The notes below the pieces were generated by a model. The model made no database searches. It was not told the DNA's origin and saw nothing but the letters and a program-made list of their open reading frames with translations. Positions 39,366 to 49,099 of a DNA stretch of 64,000 nucleotides are shown here, piece after piece. The position numbers were made by a program, and so were the translations under genes. The DNA comes from Paracoccaceae bacterium (GTDB taxonomy: Bacteria > Pseudomonadota > Alphaproteobacteria > Rhodobacterales > Rhodobacteraceae). The stretch lies in the NCBI GenBank assembly GCA_902602765.1, contig CACKSH010000009.1, positions 1 to 64,000 on the forward strand, in the 5' to 3' direction. How positions within the stretch are numbered: the first letter of the stretch is position 1; every line of letters begins with the position of its first letter.

Positions 39366-40439
39366 ATGGACGATTTACGTTTAAAGTATATTAAAGCCAT
39401 TTCTGACGCGAGAGATGAAAATGCTCTAGAAGGTGTTCGTCTTGCGGCTCTTGGGAAAAAAGGTGAGGTCAGTTTGCAGATGCGCGAACTTGGTAAGATG
39501 ACACCTGAAGAGCGCAAAGTGGCCGGACCCACGCTTAATGCACTAAAAGATGAACTTAACTCAGCACTTAATGCAAAAAAGACTGCTTTAGCAGATGCCG
39601 TTTTGAATGCGCGCCTTGAAACCGAATGGTTAGATGTAACTTTACCATCAAGGGCTACAAATATTGGGTCTGTTCATCCAATTTCGCAGGTAACAGAAGA
39701 GGTTATTGCGATATTCGCAGATATGGGTTTTTCAGTTGCTGAGGGGCCAAGGATTGAAACGGACTGGTATAATTTTGATGCATTGAATATACCCGGTCAT
39801 CATCCAGCCAGAGCTGAAATGGATACTTTCTATATGAAACGCAATTCAGATGATGAGAGGCCGCCTCACGTCTTAAGAACGCATACTAGTCCTGTACAGA
39901 TTCGTACAATGGAAAAGAGTGGCGCGCCAATTCGCGTAATCTGCCCTGGTGGAGTGTATCGAGCTGACTACGATCAGACTCATACGCCAATGTTTCACCA
40001 GGTTGAGGGTTTGGCCATCGATAAAGATTTATCAATGGCAAACTTAAAATGGGTGCTTGAGCAATTCGTAAAGATCTTTTTTTCAGTAGATGATGTTGAG
40101 TTACGGTTTAGAGCGTCTCATTTCCCATTTACAGAACCATCTGCCGAAGTCGATATAAGATGTTCATGGAATGATGGACAATTAAAAATAGGGGAAGGTA
40201 ATGACTGGCTGGAAATACTTGGCTCCGGCATGGTGCATCCTAAAGTGCTAAGCGCAGGGGGCATCGATCCTAATATTTGGCAAGGGTTTGCCTTTGGTAT
40301 GGGAATAGATCGGATTGCGATGCTAAAATATGGAATTCCAGATTTAAGGTCATTTTTTGACAGTGATCTAAGGTGGTTACGACATTATGGTTTTGCTTCA
40401 TTGGATCAACCTAATTTACATGCCGGACTAAGTCGCTAA
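39366..40439 (+). CDS. pheS: Phenylalanyl-tRNA synthetase alpha subunit
   Basis: 357 residues. An N-terminal coiled-coil (about residues 1-85, with [18 protein letters not shown]) contacts tRNA-Phe. The class II core has the motif 2-like [35 protein letters not shown] and motif 3 [18 protein letters not shown]. It forms the alpha2-beta2 enzyme with PheT, 100 nt downstream. It is separated from rplT by a terminator, so probably has its own promoter in the 39295-39365 gap. Confidence 0.96.
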   Translation: MDDLRLKYIKAISDARDENALEGVRLAALGKKGEVSLQMRELGKMTPEERKVAGPTLNALKDELNSALNAKKTALADAVLNARLETEWLDVTLPSRATNIGSVHPISQVTEEVIAIFADMGFSVAEGPRIETDWYNFDALNIPGHHPARAEMDTFYMKRNSDDERPPHVLRTHTSPVQIRTMEKSGAPIRVICPGGVYRADYDQTHTPMFHQVEGLAIDKDLSMANLKWVLEQFVKIFFSVDDVELRFRASHFPFTEPSAEVDIRCSWNDGQLKIGEGNDWLEILGSGMVHPKVLSAGGIDPNIWQGFAFGMGIDRIAMLKYGIPDLRSFFDSDLRWLRHYGFASLDQPNLHAGLSR

Positions 40440-40539
40440 GTGGGAAAATATATTAAAATCTTATTATGTTAACAAAGCATCTGACAATTTTTCATAATCT
40501 TTTAAAGATACTTACCCAAAATAATCATGGACGAGCACA

Positions 40540-42939
40540 ATGAAATTTACATTTTCTTGGTTAAAAGAGCATCTTAAAACTACAGCTTCATTAAATGAAG
40601 TTGTAGATGCTTTGACTGATTTGGGTCTAGAGGTGGAGGAAGTAAGTGATCCAATAAGAAAACTAAATGATTTTACAATAGGAAAAATTATCAAGGCCAA
40701 GAAGCACGAGGATGCGGACAAATTGCGTGTTTGTAAAGTCGATACCGATAATGGTGAAACACAAATAATTTGTGGTGCACCGAATGCTAGAGAAGGAATT
40801 TTTGTAGTTGTAGCGAAGCCAGGCGTATATGTGCCTGGAATTGATAAGACAATTGGAGTCGGTAAAATCCGGGGAGTAGAGAGCCATGGAATGATGTGCT
40901 CTGAGAAAGAAATGGAGCTATCGGATGAGCATGATGGTATAATCGAACTTCCCTCGGGCGAGATAGGTGAACCGTACGGTAACTGGCTATTAAAAAACGA
41001 TCCTGAAAAAGTTGATGCGGTTGTTGAAATAGCCATTACACCTAACAGGCCAGATGCATTGGGCGTTAGAGGAATTGCCCGCGATTTGGCGGCCAGAGGC
41101 TTGGGTGATTTGAAGCCAATGGATATACAGCCCATTCCTGGAAAATTTAAATGTCCAATATCTGTATCTATTGAGCCTGATACTCTAATCAATGCGCCGG
41201 TTTTCTACGGTAGACTGATAAGAGGGGTAAAGAACGGCCTATCACCAAAATGGTTACAGAATAAATTACGTGCAATTGGGTTGCGGCCTATTTCTACCTT
41301 AGTAGATATCACAAATTTTTTTACTTACGATAATAACCGTCCGTTGCATGTGTTTGATGCAGATAAGTTAAATGGCTCGTCTCTTAGAGTGCATGACGCA
41401 AAGGGGGGGGAAATTTTTAACGCTTTAGATGAAAAAGAGTATGTCTTGTCTAAAGGCATGACAGTAATTTCTGATAATGTGGGAGTAGAAAGTTTAGCAG
41501 GCATAATGGGAGGTAGTGGTTCTGGATGTACTGATAAGACAGAAAATGTTTTTATTGAGGCTGCGTACTTTAATCCCATAACGACCGCTTACACCGGACG
41601 GGAATTAAAGATAAATTCGGATGCCCGATATCGCTTTGAGAGAGGTATAGATCCAGAGTGGGCAGTATTTGGTATCGAGGCAGCTACAAAAATGATTATT
41701 GAGTTATGTGGTGGAGAACCATCTGAGGTTGTTCAGGCCGGTGAAATTCCTAACCATGGGAGGGCATACAAAGTAGATACTGCAAGGATTGAGTCCCTAG
41801 TAGGCATGGTAATTCCACCAGATGATCAACTGAAAATTCTGGAGAAGTTGGGCTTCGTTATTACGGGCGATACCGCTGGAGTGCCGAGTTGGCGGCCAGA
41901 TGTGCAGGGTGAGGCTGACCTTGTGGAAGAGATAGCGCGTGTAGTATCTCTAAAAAAGCTGCAGGGTATACCGCTCCCCAGAGTTAGTAACTCCGTTCCA
42001 AAACCTGTCTTAAGTGCAGCGCAGCTTAGAGAGCAAACGTCGAGGCGAGCCGCGGCAGGACTGGGGTATAATGAATGCGTTTCATATAGTTTTATTGATG
42101 AGGAAAGCGCCAAGTTATTTGGTGGAGGTGATACTGTAACTCAGCTAGAAAACCCAATTTCTAGCGAGATGAGTCATATGCGTCCAGATTTATTACCAGG
42201 TTTGTTACAGGCTGCTTCAAGAAACCAAGCTAGAGGTTTCTTTGATATGGCGTTATTTGAAATAGGACCTGTATTCAATGGTGGTAATCCTGAAAATCAG
42301 ACAACGAAACTTAGCGGTGTGCTGATTGGACAAACTACTTCGAAAGATGTGCATAGGCAGAATAGAGAAGTAGATGTTTTTGATGTTAAGTCCCATATAG
42401 AAAACGTGTTATTTTCAATTGGAGCACCATCTAAATTTCAAATTTTACGTGGTGCAGAATCCTATTGGCATCCGGGCCGGCACGGACGTATTTGCCTAGG
42501 CCCAAAGAAAACTCTTGGGGTATTTGGTGAGATACATCCCAAGGTTTTAAGTTCTTTTGACTTAAAAGGACCAATAGTTGGCTTTACCATTTTTCTTGAT
42601 AATATTCCTATACCTCGGAATTCAAATACTACTCGTCCACCATTGAGAGCAAGATCTTTGCAAGCCGTTGAACGAGACTTTGCTTTTGTTGTAGGCGAAA
42701 AGGTAGAAGCGTCATCAATAACAACTGCAGCAATGGGGTCTAAAAAGGATATCATCGAAGATGTCAGAGTTTTTGACGAGTTTATTGGAGGTGATTTAGG
42801 TGATGGAAATAAGTCAGTTGCAATTACTGTAAGACTACAGCCCACTGAAAATACTCTTACAGAAGCGGAGATCGAACAAGTAAGCAAAAGCGTTATAGAC
42901 CGAGTTGAGTCTGCCACTGGTGGCATTTTGCGCAGTTAA
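40540..42939 (+). CDS. pheT: Phenylalanyl-tRNA synthetase beta subunit
   Basis: 799 residues, typical length. It has an N-terminal tRNA-binding EMAP-like domain (KHEDADKLRVCKVDT through GVESHGMMCSEKEM), B3/4 editing domain with ITPNRPDALGVRGIARDLAAR, B5 DNA-binding-like domain, a class II-like inactive core (RRAAAGLGYNECVSYSF) and a C-terminal FDX-ACB anticodon-binding domain (PPLRARSLQAVERDFAFVV). The ribosome-binding site is weak. The 100-nt gap after pheS has no obvious terminator. Confidence 0.96.
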   Translation: MKFTFSWLKEHLKTTASLNEVVDALTDLGLEVEEVSDPIRKLNDFTIGKIIKAKKHEDADKLRVCKVDTDNGETQIICGAPNAREGIFVVVAKPGVYVPGIDKTIGVGKIRGVESHGMMCSEKEMELSDEHDGIIELPSGEIGEPYGNWLLKNDPEKVDAVVEIAITPNRPDALGVRGIARDLAARGLGDLKPMDIQPIPGKFKCPISVSIEPDTLINAPVFYGRLIRGVKNGLSPKWLQNKLRAIGLRPISTLVDITNFFTYDNNRPLHVFDADKLNGSSLRVHDAKGGEIFNALDEKEYVLSKGMTVISDNVGVESLAGIMGGSGSGCTDKTENVFIEAAYFNPITTAYTGRELKINSDARYRFERGIDPEWAVFGIEAATKMIIELCGGEPSEVVQAGEIPNHGRAYKVDTARIESLVGMVIPPDDQLKILEKLGFVITGDTAGVPSWRPDVQGEADLVEEIARVVSLKKLQGIPLPRVSNSVPKPVLSAAQLREQTSRRAAAGLGYNECVSYSFIDEESAKLFGGGDTVTQLENPISSEMSHMRPDLLPGLLQAASRNQARGFFDMALFEIGPVFNGGNPENQTTKLSGVLIGQTTSKDVHRQNREVDVFDVKSHIENVLFSIGAPSKFQILRGAESYWHPGRHGRICLGPKKTLGVFGEIHPKVLSSFDLKGPIVGFTIFLDNIPIPRNSNTTRPPLRARSLQAVERDFAFVVGEKVEASSITTAAMGSKKDIIEDVRVFDEFIGGDLGDGNKSVAITVRLQPTENTLTEAEIEQVSKSVIDRVESATGGILRS

Positions 42940-43012
42940 AAAAGACATGATTTCAATTACTCTGAAATCGAAAAATTTGAAATTTTATTTCAAGAGGAAA
43001 AAGGAGACTTAA

Positions 43013-43459
43013 ATGCTAAGTGTTTATCTAGCTGGTGAAATTCATACTAATTGGCGGGAAGAGATAGCTGAAGGCGCTCAAAATTTTAATGTAATTTTTA
43101 CATCTCCCGTAACTGATCATGAAGCCAGCGATGATTGTGGTGTCAAAATAATGGGCTCTGAAGAATTGAAATTCTGGCACGACCATAAAGGTGCAAAACT
43201 GAATGCGATTAGGACAAGAAAGTATATAGAGGAAGCGGATGTAGTTGTAGTACGTTTTGGCGACAAGTATAAGCAGTGGAATGCAGCATTTGAGGCTGGT
43301 TATGCTGCGGCATTGGGTAAGTCAATTATTGTTATGCATGGGGCAGACCATCAGCATGCATTAAAAGAGGTAGACGCTTCGGCATTGGCAGTTGTAGAAA
43401 CCTCCCAACAGGTTGTGGAGATACTAGAGTACATAGAAAAAGGTACATTGCCAGCTTAG
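43013..43459 (+). CDS. YtoQ family protein
   Basis: 148 residues of the YtoQ family, related to nucleoside 2-deoxyribosyltransferases. Segments are VYLAGEIHTNWREEI at the N-terminus, SPVTDHEASDDCGVKIMG, AIRTRKYIEEADVVVVRFGDKYKQWNAAFEAGYAAALGK and IVMHGADHQHALKEVD. Its substrate is not established. AAAAGGAGACTTAA before the ATG is a strong ribosome-binding site. It is 73 nt after pheT and may share its transcript; ald is convergent downstream. Confidence 0.87.
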   Translation: MLSVYLAGEIHTNWREEIAEGAQNFNVIFTSPVTDHEASDDCGVKIMGSEELKFWHDHKGAKLNAIRTRKYIEEADVVVVRFGDKYKQWNAAFEAGYAAALGKSIIVMHGADHQHALKEVDASALAVVETSQQVVEILEYIEKGTLPA

Positions 43460-43498
43460 ATGGCTAAGGTATTTACCGGGCTATTTATTTTACCTACT

Positions 43499-44626
43499 TT
43501 AATGTAGAACACTCAAAGCTTTAAGATCAGGTTTAACAGTTTCCAGTCCTAATGCTTCGCCGACTGCAGCATATGTTAATTTTCCATCGTGTACATTGAG
43601 CCCGTTAAATAGATGTGGGTCATCCGAACAAGCCTTTACCCATCCTTTATTTGCAAGGGACATGATAAAAGGAAGCGTAGCATTTCCTAGAGCTAAAGTT
43701 GAAGTGCGAGCGACTGCTCCTGGCATGTTTGCAACGCAATAATGCATTATGCCATCTATTTCATATATTGGATCAGCATGGGTTGTGGCACGTGATGTTT
43801 CGAAACATCCACCTTGATCGATTGCAACGTCAACTAAAGCGGCGCCAGAGTTTAAGGTAGTTAACTGTTCCCTGCTGATTAGTTTTGGGGCCTCTGCCCC
43901 TGCAACTAGAACGGCACCAATGATTAAATCTGCTTGTGAGGCAAGCTCAGACGTTGCCTTCTGTGATGCATATCCATTTTTAAAAAGATGACCGAAAACA
44001 TCATCAATATAACGCAGACGAGCTAATGATTTATCTAAGACGGTAACATCGGCACCCATTCCAGCGGCAACCCTTGCTGCATTAGTACCAACCACACCTC
44101 CACCAAGAACCAAAACTTTTGCAGGTGCTACCCCGGGAACCCCTCCCAAAAGAACGCCTCTACCACCATTAGCCTTCTGTAAAGTCCAAGCTCCCATTTG
44201 GGGTGCAAGACGGCCTGCAACCTCTGACATCGGCGCCAATAGTGGAAGGCCCCCGTTTATATCTGTTACTGTCTCGTAAGCGATTGCCGTACATCCGCTG
44301 TCAATAAGGTCATGAGTTTGTTCTGGGTCCGGTGCGAGATGAAGATAGGTAAATAAAAGTTGCCCGCTTTTAAGCATTTGTCGTTCAACTGCCTGAGGTT
44401 CCTTAACCTTAACGATCATTTCAGCCTCATCAAAAACCTCTTTTGCAGTTCCAACGATAGCAGCGCCTTCTTTTACATAGTCGTTATCAACAAAACCTGC
44501 TCCAAGTCCGGCATTTGTCTCTATCGTTACAACATGGCCGCGACCAACCAATTCTCTGACAGCAACTGGTGTTAAGCCTACTCTAAATTCTTGTGGCTTT
44601 ATTTCTTTTGGGCAACCAACTTTCAT
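43499..44626 (-). CDS. ald: Alanine dehydrogenase
   Basis: NAD-dependent, interconverts L-alanine with pyruvate plus ammonia. The 375-residue protein has MKVGCPKEIKPQEFRVGLTP (substrate Arg), KVKEPQAVE with the catalytic Lys, FTYLHLAPDP with the catalytic His, the NAD Rossmann motif VLVLGGGVVGTNAARVA and CVANMPGAVARTSTLALGN. AGGGAGATGAG precedes the ATG. An Lrp-family regulator is transcribed divergently, the common arrangement for alanine-responsive control. Confidence 0.95.
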   Translation of the reverse strand: MKVGCPKEIKPQEFRVGLTPVAVRELVGRGHVVTIETNAGLGAGFVDNDYVKEGAAIVGTAKEVFDEAEMIVKVKEPQAVERQMLKSGQLLFTYLHLAPDPEQTHDLIDSGCTAIAYETVTDINGGLPLLAPMSEVAGRLAPQMGAWTLQKANGGRGVLLGGVPGVAPAKVLVLGGGVVGTNAARVAAGMGADVTVLDKSLARLRYIDDVFGHLFKNGYASQKATSELASQADLIIGAVLVAGAEAPKLISREQLTTLNSGAALVDVAIDQGGCFETSRATTHADPIYEIDGIMHYCVANMPGAVARTSTLALGNATLPFIMSLANKGWVKACSDDPHLFNGLNVHDGKLTYAAVGEALGLETVKPDLKALSVLH

Positions 44627-44663
44627 GATCTCATCTCCCTAATTTAATCAAAAGAATAATACG

Positions 44664-44706
44664 TTGCTTTTGATAAAAAATTATGGCAAATATTGCTGAT
44701 AAAAAA
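44664..44706. promoter_or_regulatory. Direct repeats in the ald-lrp intergenic region
   Basis: TGATAAAAAA occurs at 44671-44680 and at 44697-44706, 26 nt apart, each preceded by TTGC (44664-44667 and 44693-44696). They lie midway between the ald and Lrp-family starts. Lrp proteins often bind phased AT-rich repeats, so these are candidate operators for the adjacent regulator. Confidence 0.4.
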
Positions 44707-44749
44707 ACTAAATACGCAAGAAAATCCTAATTTATGATGAATTATTAAA

Positions 44750-45223
44750 ATGAAATTCGACAAAGACAAGTTAGATAGCACAGACTTACGAATCTTAAAG
44801 GTTCTTCAAATCAGGGGTAGAATTACCAACGCGGAGCTTGCCGATGAGATAAATTTATCTCCATCAGCATGCCACAGAAGGATCCAAAGGATAGAGGAGA
44901 GGGGATTTATCAAAGATTATGTGGCATTGCTAGACTCACGGAAGGTAGGGGTTCCAACCACTGTGTTCGTAGAGATTACACTTACCGCTCAAGCAGATGA
45001 AATACTTGATGCGTTCGAGAAAGCAGTGTCTAAAATCCCTGATGTGCTTGAGTGCCATTTGATGGCAGGTTCAGCTGATTATATTCTGAAGGTAGTTGCC
45101 GAAGATACTGAAGATTACTCAAGGATCCACAGACAACATCTAACGCGACTACCCGGAGTTGCGCAAATGCAAAGTTCTTTTGCTCTTCGCACTGTATTTA
45201 AAACTACAGCTTTGCCAATTTAA
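44750..45223 (+). CDS. Lrp/AsnC family regulator (probable regulator of ald)
   Basis: 157 residues. The N-terminal winged helix-turn-helix has DSTDLRILKVLQIRGRITNAELADEINLSPSACHRRIQRIE, followed by a GFIKDYVALLD hinge and a C-terminal RAM ligand-binding domain with VLECHLMAGSADYILKVVAEDTEDY. It is divergent from ald across 123 nt. By analogy with AldR/AlaR-type pairs, it probably activates ald in response to an amino acid. No clear Shine-Dalgarno is present. Confidence 0.92.
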   Translation: MKFDKDKLDSTDLRILKVLQIRGRITNAELADEINLSPSACHRRIQRIEERGFIKDYVALLDSRKVGVPTTVFVEITLTAQADEILDAFEKAVSKIPDVLECHLMAGSADYILKVVAEDTEDYSRIHRQHLTRLPGVAQMQSSFALRTVFKTTALPI

Positions 45224-45385
45224 AGTGACGTGAGGATAAATAAATCGTAAAAAATTAAACATGGAATATTTTAGAGTTTTGAATAACATTTAAATGCATT
45301 AGACGATAATTTTTATGCCCTGTCATTCATTTAGTTTTCGATAGCAGATATTATTTATAAAGCCACAGACATTAAGACATAAAAA

Positions 45386-46300
45386 ATGAGAAAAAATCAT
45401 AAGGATAACTTTAGTTGGCTAGAGGCCGAACTAAATGAAACATACGATGAAATGTTTGAAGCTGAGTTTTCTGAGCCAATGCTTCCGGACGAATTTTGGA
45501 AAATATATAAAGGTGAGCGTCCAGATACCCTTGAAAAAAGAACCTATTTTCGGAATTTATTAAGGCTCCAAATGGAGTTGATAAAATTACAAGACTGGGT
45601 GGAGAATACTGGTTCAAAAGTACTGATTATTTGTGAAGGTCGTGATGGAGCAGGTAAAGGGGGTGTGATAAAAAGAATCACACAACGTTTAAATCCAAGG
45701 GTTGCACGCGTTGTTGCTCTGCCTAAACCCACTGAACGCGAAATGACGCAATGGTATTTTCAACGTTATGTACCACATCTACCTGCAGGCGGTGAAATCG
45801 TATTGTTTGATAGATCTTATTATAATCGTGCTGGAGTGGAGCGTGTCATGGGGTTTGCATCTGATGATCAGGTGGAACAGTTTTTCAGAGATGTACCAGA
45901 GTTTGAACGGATGTTAGTGCGATCTGGAATAATCGTCCTAAAATATTGGTTTTCAATTTCAGACGAAGAACAGCAGTTACGTTTTATGATGAGAATTCAC
46001 GATCCCATGCGGCAGTGGAAACTTTCACCGATGGACCTTGAGAGCAGGGTAAGATGGGAAGACTATACAAAAGCGAAAGAAGAAATGTTTTCGAGAACGA
46101 ATATACCTGAGGCACCTTGGTATATTGTCGAGGGAAACGATAAAAAAAGAGAGCGATTAAATTGTATTGAGCATATTTTAAGTCAAATTTCATATTCGGA
46201 AGTTGATAATCAGAAAATCGAGCTTCCAGATAGGGTTTTTAATCCTGACTACGAAAGACGAGTGCTGCCTGACAAACTCTATGTTCCAAAAATATATTGA
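45386..46300 (+). CDS. ppk2: Polyphosphate kinase 2
   Basis: A 304-residue class I PPK2, which uses polyphosphate to phosphorylate nucleoside diphosphates or the reverse. It has Walker A in LIICEGRDGAGKGGVIKRI, the lid module LNPRVARVVALPKPTEREMTQWYFQRY, Walker B in EIVLFDRSYYNRAGVERVMGF, and the PPK2-specific QLRFMMRIHDPMRQWKLSPMDL. No Shine-Dalgarno is obvious before the ATG. It is the only gene in its direction here, with rpsU convergent downstream. Confidence 0.94.
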   Translation: MRKNHKDNFSWLEAELNETYDEMFEAEFSEPMLPDEFWKIYKGERPDTLEKRTYFRNLLRLQMELIKLQDWVENTGSKVLIICEGRDGAGKGGVIKRITQRLNPRVARVVALPKPTEREMTQWYFQRYVPHLPAGGEIVLFDRSYYNRAGVERVMGFASDDQVEQFFRDVPEFERMLVRSGIIVLKYWFSISDEEQQLRFMMRIHDPMRQWKLSPMDLESRVRWEDYTKAKEEMFSRTNIPEAPWYIVEGNDKKRERLNCIEHILSQISYSEVDNQKIELPDRVFNPDYERRVLPDKLYVPKIY

Positions 46301-46313
46301 GGTTCTTAGGATA

Positions 46314-46340
46314 AATAAAAACCCCCATTAGTAGAGGGGG
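46314..46340 (-). terminator. Rho-independent terminator of rpsU
   Basis: On the minus strand, CCCCC (46340-46336) pairs with GGGGG (46326-46322) across a 9-nt loop, followed by TTTTTATTTAT. It begins 15 nt after the rpsU stop. Read from the plus strand the hairpin has no T-run, so it ends rpsU and not ppk2. Confidence 0.8.
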
Positions 46341-46355
46341 CTTGAGTGAGATAAT

Positions 46356-46562
46356 CTAAAGCATTCCTTCGCGTTGTGCTTTTTTACGCGCCAGCTTTCG
46401 AGCCCGTCTTATCGCTTCAGCCTTTTCTCGGGCCTTTTTCTCAGAGGGTTTTTCAAAATGTTGTTTCAGCTTCATTTCACGAAATACACCTTCTCGCTGT
46501 AATTTCTTCTTTAAAGCACGAAGAGCCTGGTCTACGTTGTTATCTCTTACACTTACCTGCAT
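46356..46562 (-). CDS. rpsU: 30S ribosomal protein bS21
   Basis: 68 residues, extremely basic. It starts [31 protein letters not shown] and ends in an Arg/Lys/Ala-rich helix, all typical of S21. The protein helps 30S subunits engage mRNA. It is monocistronic, with a terminator directly downstream, and divergent from the COQ9 gene. Confidence 0.96.
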   Translation of the reverse strand: MQVSVRDNNVDQALRALKKKLQREGVFREMKLKQHFEKPSEKKAREKAEAIRRARKLARKKAQREGML

Positions 46563-46673
46563 GTGGTAGTCACCACCTTTCCAATTTTGAGTTGCGCTTT
46601 ATCGCAGGAAATGGTTGGTTACCAAGAAATGAAAATTTTGTCCATAGTATAAAATAGATAATAAAAGATAGTC

Positions 46674-47354
46674 ATGTCAGAGCAAATACGAACATTGGAA
46701 AAGCTTTTGTCGGCTGCAAAACTTCACATTCCCTTTGATGGTTGGGGCGATGTGACTTTCAATGCAAGTTGTGCCGATGCTGGCTTGGATCCTCAGATAG
46801 CGCGTCTTTATTGTCCACGTGGTGGATTGGATCTTGCGATTTACTACCACCGTTTATGTGATCAAAAACTACTAGAGGAAAATAAATCGCGAGAGTGGGA
46901 TGAGGCCAGGCTGAGAGATAAAGTCGGCACGTTAATAAAAGCTCGTTTAGAACTTGTTGAGGAGAAAGAACTTGTTCGCCGTGCCACTACCTTATTTGCT
47001 TTACCTCAGAATAATCTTACAGGATTAAAGTTAATCTGGGAAACTTCTGATATTATATGGAAGATAGTGGGTGATACTTCCAACGATATTAACTGGTATA
47101 CCAAAAGAACTACTCTCTCTGCAGTATATGGCGCGGTGGTATTATTTTGGCTCGGTGATAATTCCTCTGAAAGTCACAAAACATGGGAGTTTGTGGACCG
47201 ACGTTTAGCAGATGTAATGGGCTTTGAAAAATTTAAGAGTACACTTCGAGCAAATCCGGCGTTAAAGCCATTTAATGATTTAATTCGTAAATCTGTTTCT
47301 GGTATCAAATCCCCTATTGACCATGGCTCACCCAGGCCAGGTGATTTTCGCTGA
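46674..47354 (+). CDS. COQ9 family protein (ubiquinone biosynthesis)
   Basis: 226 residues of the COQ9 family. It has an N-terminal TetR-like helical region (KLHIPFDGWGDVTFNASCADAG), ALYHRL-type YYHRLCDQK, and the conserved WETSDIIWKIVGDTSNDINWYTKRTTLSAVYGAVVLFWL, then ETWEFVDRRL-like EFVDRRLADVMGFEK. In mitochondria COQ9 binds lipids and assists the COQ7 hydroxylase; the bacterial role is inferred. It is divergent from rpsU and 32 nt upstream of the quinone reductase gene. Confidence 0.9.
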   Translation: MSEQIRTLEKLLSAAKLHIPFDGWGDVTFNASCADAGLDPQIARLYCPRGGLDLAIYYHRLCDQKLLEENKSREWDEARLRDKVGTLIKARLELVEEKELVRRATTLFALPQNNLTGLKLIWETSDIIWKIVGDTSNDINWYTKRTTLSAVYGAVVLFWLGDNSSESHKTWEFVDRRLADVMGFEKFKSTLRANPALKPFNDLIRKSVSGIKSPIDHGSPRPGDFR

Positions 47355-47386
47355 GTTTTGAACGTAAATAATTTGTTAGGGTATCA

Positions 47387-48355
47387 ATGAATGTAATTGA
47401 GATAACAAAACCGGGTGGCCCGGACGTTTTGAAATTATCAATTAGACCTAGTCCAAAGCCGGCAACTGGGCAAGTTTTGATAAAGGTTGCCTATGCTGGC
47501 GTTAATAGGCCAGATGCATTGCAGCGAGCAGGTCTTTACAAGCCGCCGAGTGACGCTTCAGATTTGCCCGGGTTAGAGGCAGCAGGTGAGGTTGTTGAAA
47601 TTGGTAATGCTGTAAGCGGCATAAAAGTTGGTGACGCCGTATGTGCCTTACTACCTGGCGGAGGATACGCCGAGTATGTAGCAACACAAGCCGCTCACTG
47701 TTTACCTATTCCAGACGGTTTTTCGTTGAAACAAGCAGCTTGTTTACCTGAGACTTTTTTCACAGTGTGGTCAAACGTAATAGAACGCGGCAAACTGAAG
47801 GCAGGAGAACGTTTCTTAGTCCATGGTGGTTCTTCCGGGATTGGAACTACTGCTATCCAACTTGCAAATAAGATGGGGTCACGGGTTTTCGCAACTGCTG
47901 GCAACGATAAAAAAGTATCTGCATGTATCAGATTAGGCGCTGAAGTCGCTATAAATTATAAAGAAAAAGACTTTGTTGAAGAAATTAAAAAGATAGGTGG
48001 AGTTGATGTAATCCTAGATATGGTAGGGGGTGATTACATTGCAAAAAATTTGAAGTGCTTAAACGAAGATGGAAGATTAGTCCAAATAGCATTTCTCCAT
48101 GGAGCCAAAGCAGAAGTAAATTTTGCTCAATTAATGATGCGCCGACTCACATTTACTGGGAGTACATTGAGGCCCCAGTCAAATGTTCAAAAAGCTCAGA
48201 TAGCAAATGATTTGAGGGAAAAAGTTTGGCCATTATTGCGCCCAGGTGGTATTGAGCCTGAAATTGATAGTGAATACCCTTTGGCTAATGCATCAGAGGC
48301 GCATTTGCGGATGGAAAGTTCGACTCACATCGGAAAAATAGTACTTAAAGTATAA
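47387..48355 (+). CDS. NAD(P)H quinone oxidoreductase (PIG3/Qor-like, MDR superfamily)
   Basis: A 322-residue zinc-free medium-chain reductase. It shows YAGVNRPDALQRAGLYKPP, LPGLEAAGEVVEIGN, PETFFTVWSN and the NADPH loop LVHGGSSGIGTTAIQLA, then the VDVILDMVGGDY segment. The P-D-x-x-QR-G-Y-type start is typical of the TP53I3/PIG3 group. It reduces quinones or enals in the cytoplasm. The 32-nt gap after COQ9 suggests co-transcription, and both could touch quinone metabolism, but that is inference. Confidence 0.9.
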   Translation: MNVIEITKPGGPDVLKLSIRPSPKPATGQVLIKVAYAGVNRPDALQRAGLYKPPSDASDLPGLEAAGEVVEIGNAVSGIKVGDAVCALLPGGGYAEYVATQAAHCLPIPDGFSLKQAACLPETFFTVWSNVIERGKLKAGERFLVHGGSSGIGTTAIQLANKMGSRVFATAGNDKKVSACIRLGAEVAINYKEKDFVEEIKKIGGVDVILDMVGGDYIAKNLKCLNEDGRLVQIAFLHGAKAEVNFAQLMMRRLTFTGSTLRPQSNVQKAQIANDLREKVWPLLRPGGIEPEIDSEYPLANASEAHLRMESSTHIGKIVLKV

Positions 48356-48371
48356 CAGGAATAATCTTTAG

Positions 48372-48842
48372 CTACTTATACTCAATACTCAAAACTTCAT
48401 AAGATTTTTCACCACCGGGTGTTTTGACTTCAACACTGTCGCCTACATCTTTCCTTATTAATGCCCGGGCAATAGGTGATTTTACATTTAGAAGCCCTTT
48501 TTCAATATTAGCCTCATGCTCGCCAACAATTTGCCAAGTTTTTTCCTCGTCTGTATCTTCATCAACAACGGTAACAGTTGCCCCAAACTTTATTGATCCT
48601 GATAAAGATTTTGGATCAATTACTTCTACCAGTGAGAGGATAGCTTCAAGTTCTTTAATTCGCCCTTCAATAAAGCTTTGTTTTTCTCTGGCTGAATGGT
48701 ATTCAGCATTTTCAGATAAGTCGCCGTGCTCTCGGGCTTCTGCAATGGCTCTAATTATTGCTGGACGCTCCTCTGATTTGAGAAGCTTTAATTCAGCCTC
48801 TAGAGCTGTATTTCCTGTAGGTGTAATGGGTATTTTTTCCAT
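48372..48842 (-). CDS. greA: Transcription elongation factor GreA
   Basis: 156 residues. The N-terminal coiled-coil has the tip acidic residues in AEAREHGDLSENAEYHSAREKQ, the D and E that hold Mg in the polymerase active site. The C-terminal FKBP-like domain ends in KSPIARALIRKDVGDSVEV. It rescues backtracked RNA polymerase. It is convergent with the quinone reductase, 16 nt apart, and divergent from the ETF-QO gene across a 257-nt gap in which I saw no distinct motif. Confidence 0.96.
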   Translation of the reverse strand: MEKIPITPTGNTALEAELKLLKSEERPAIIRAIAEAREHGDLSENAEYHSAREKQSFIEGRIKELEAILSLVEVIDPKSLSGSIKFGATVTVVDEDTDEEKTWQIVGEHEANIEKGLLNVKSPIARALIRKDVGDSVEVKTPGGEKSYEVLSIEYK

Positions 48843-49099
48843 TCACATTTTCTTTCGTTAATAGTAATTTTTAATAACTTAATTTATAACATCGTGATTT
48901 TTAAATCTAAATTTGGCCAGTTTTTACACTAACAATATATCTTCTTAATTAAATGCATAATAATCGTTATATTCAAAACAATTTCTTAATATTTTGAGCT
49001 ACAATGCCGCAAAAGCTAATTTTAACTGCAACAGCAATTGACGCACAATAAATAAGTACCATAAATACATTAAGAAATTTATTTAGTGGAGTTAAGACC

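Noticed and set aside
46322-46340. Hairpin after ppk2 read as a ppk2 terminator
   Set aside because: There is no T-run on the plus strand; the T-run is on the minus strand, so it serves rpsU.
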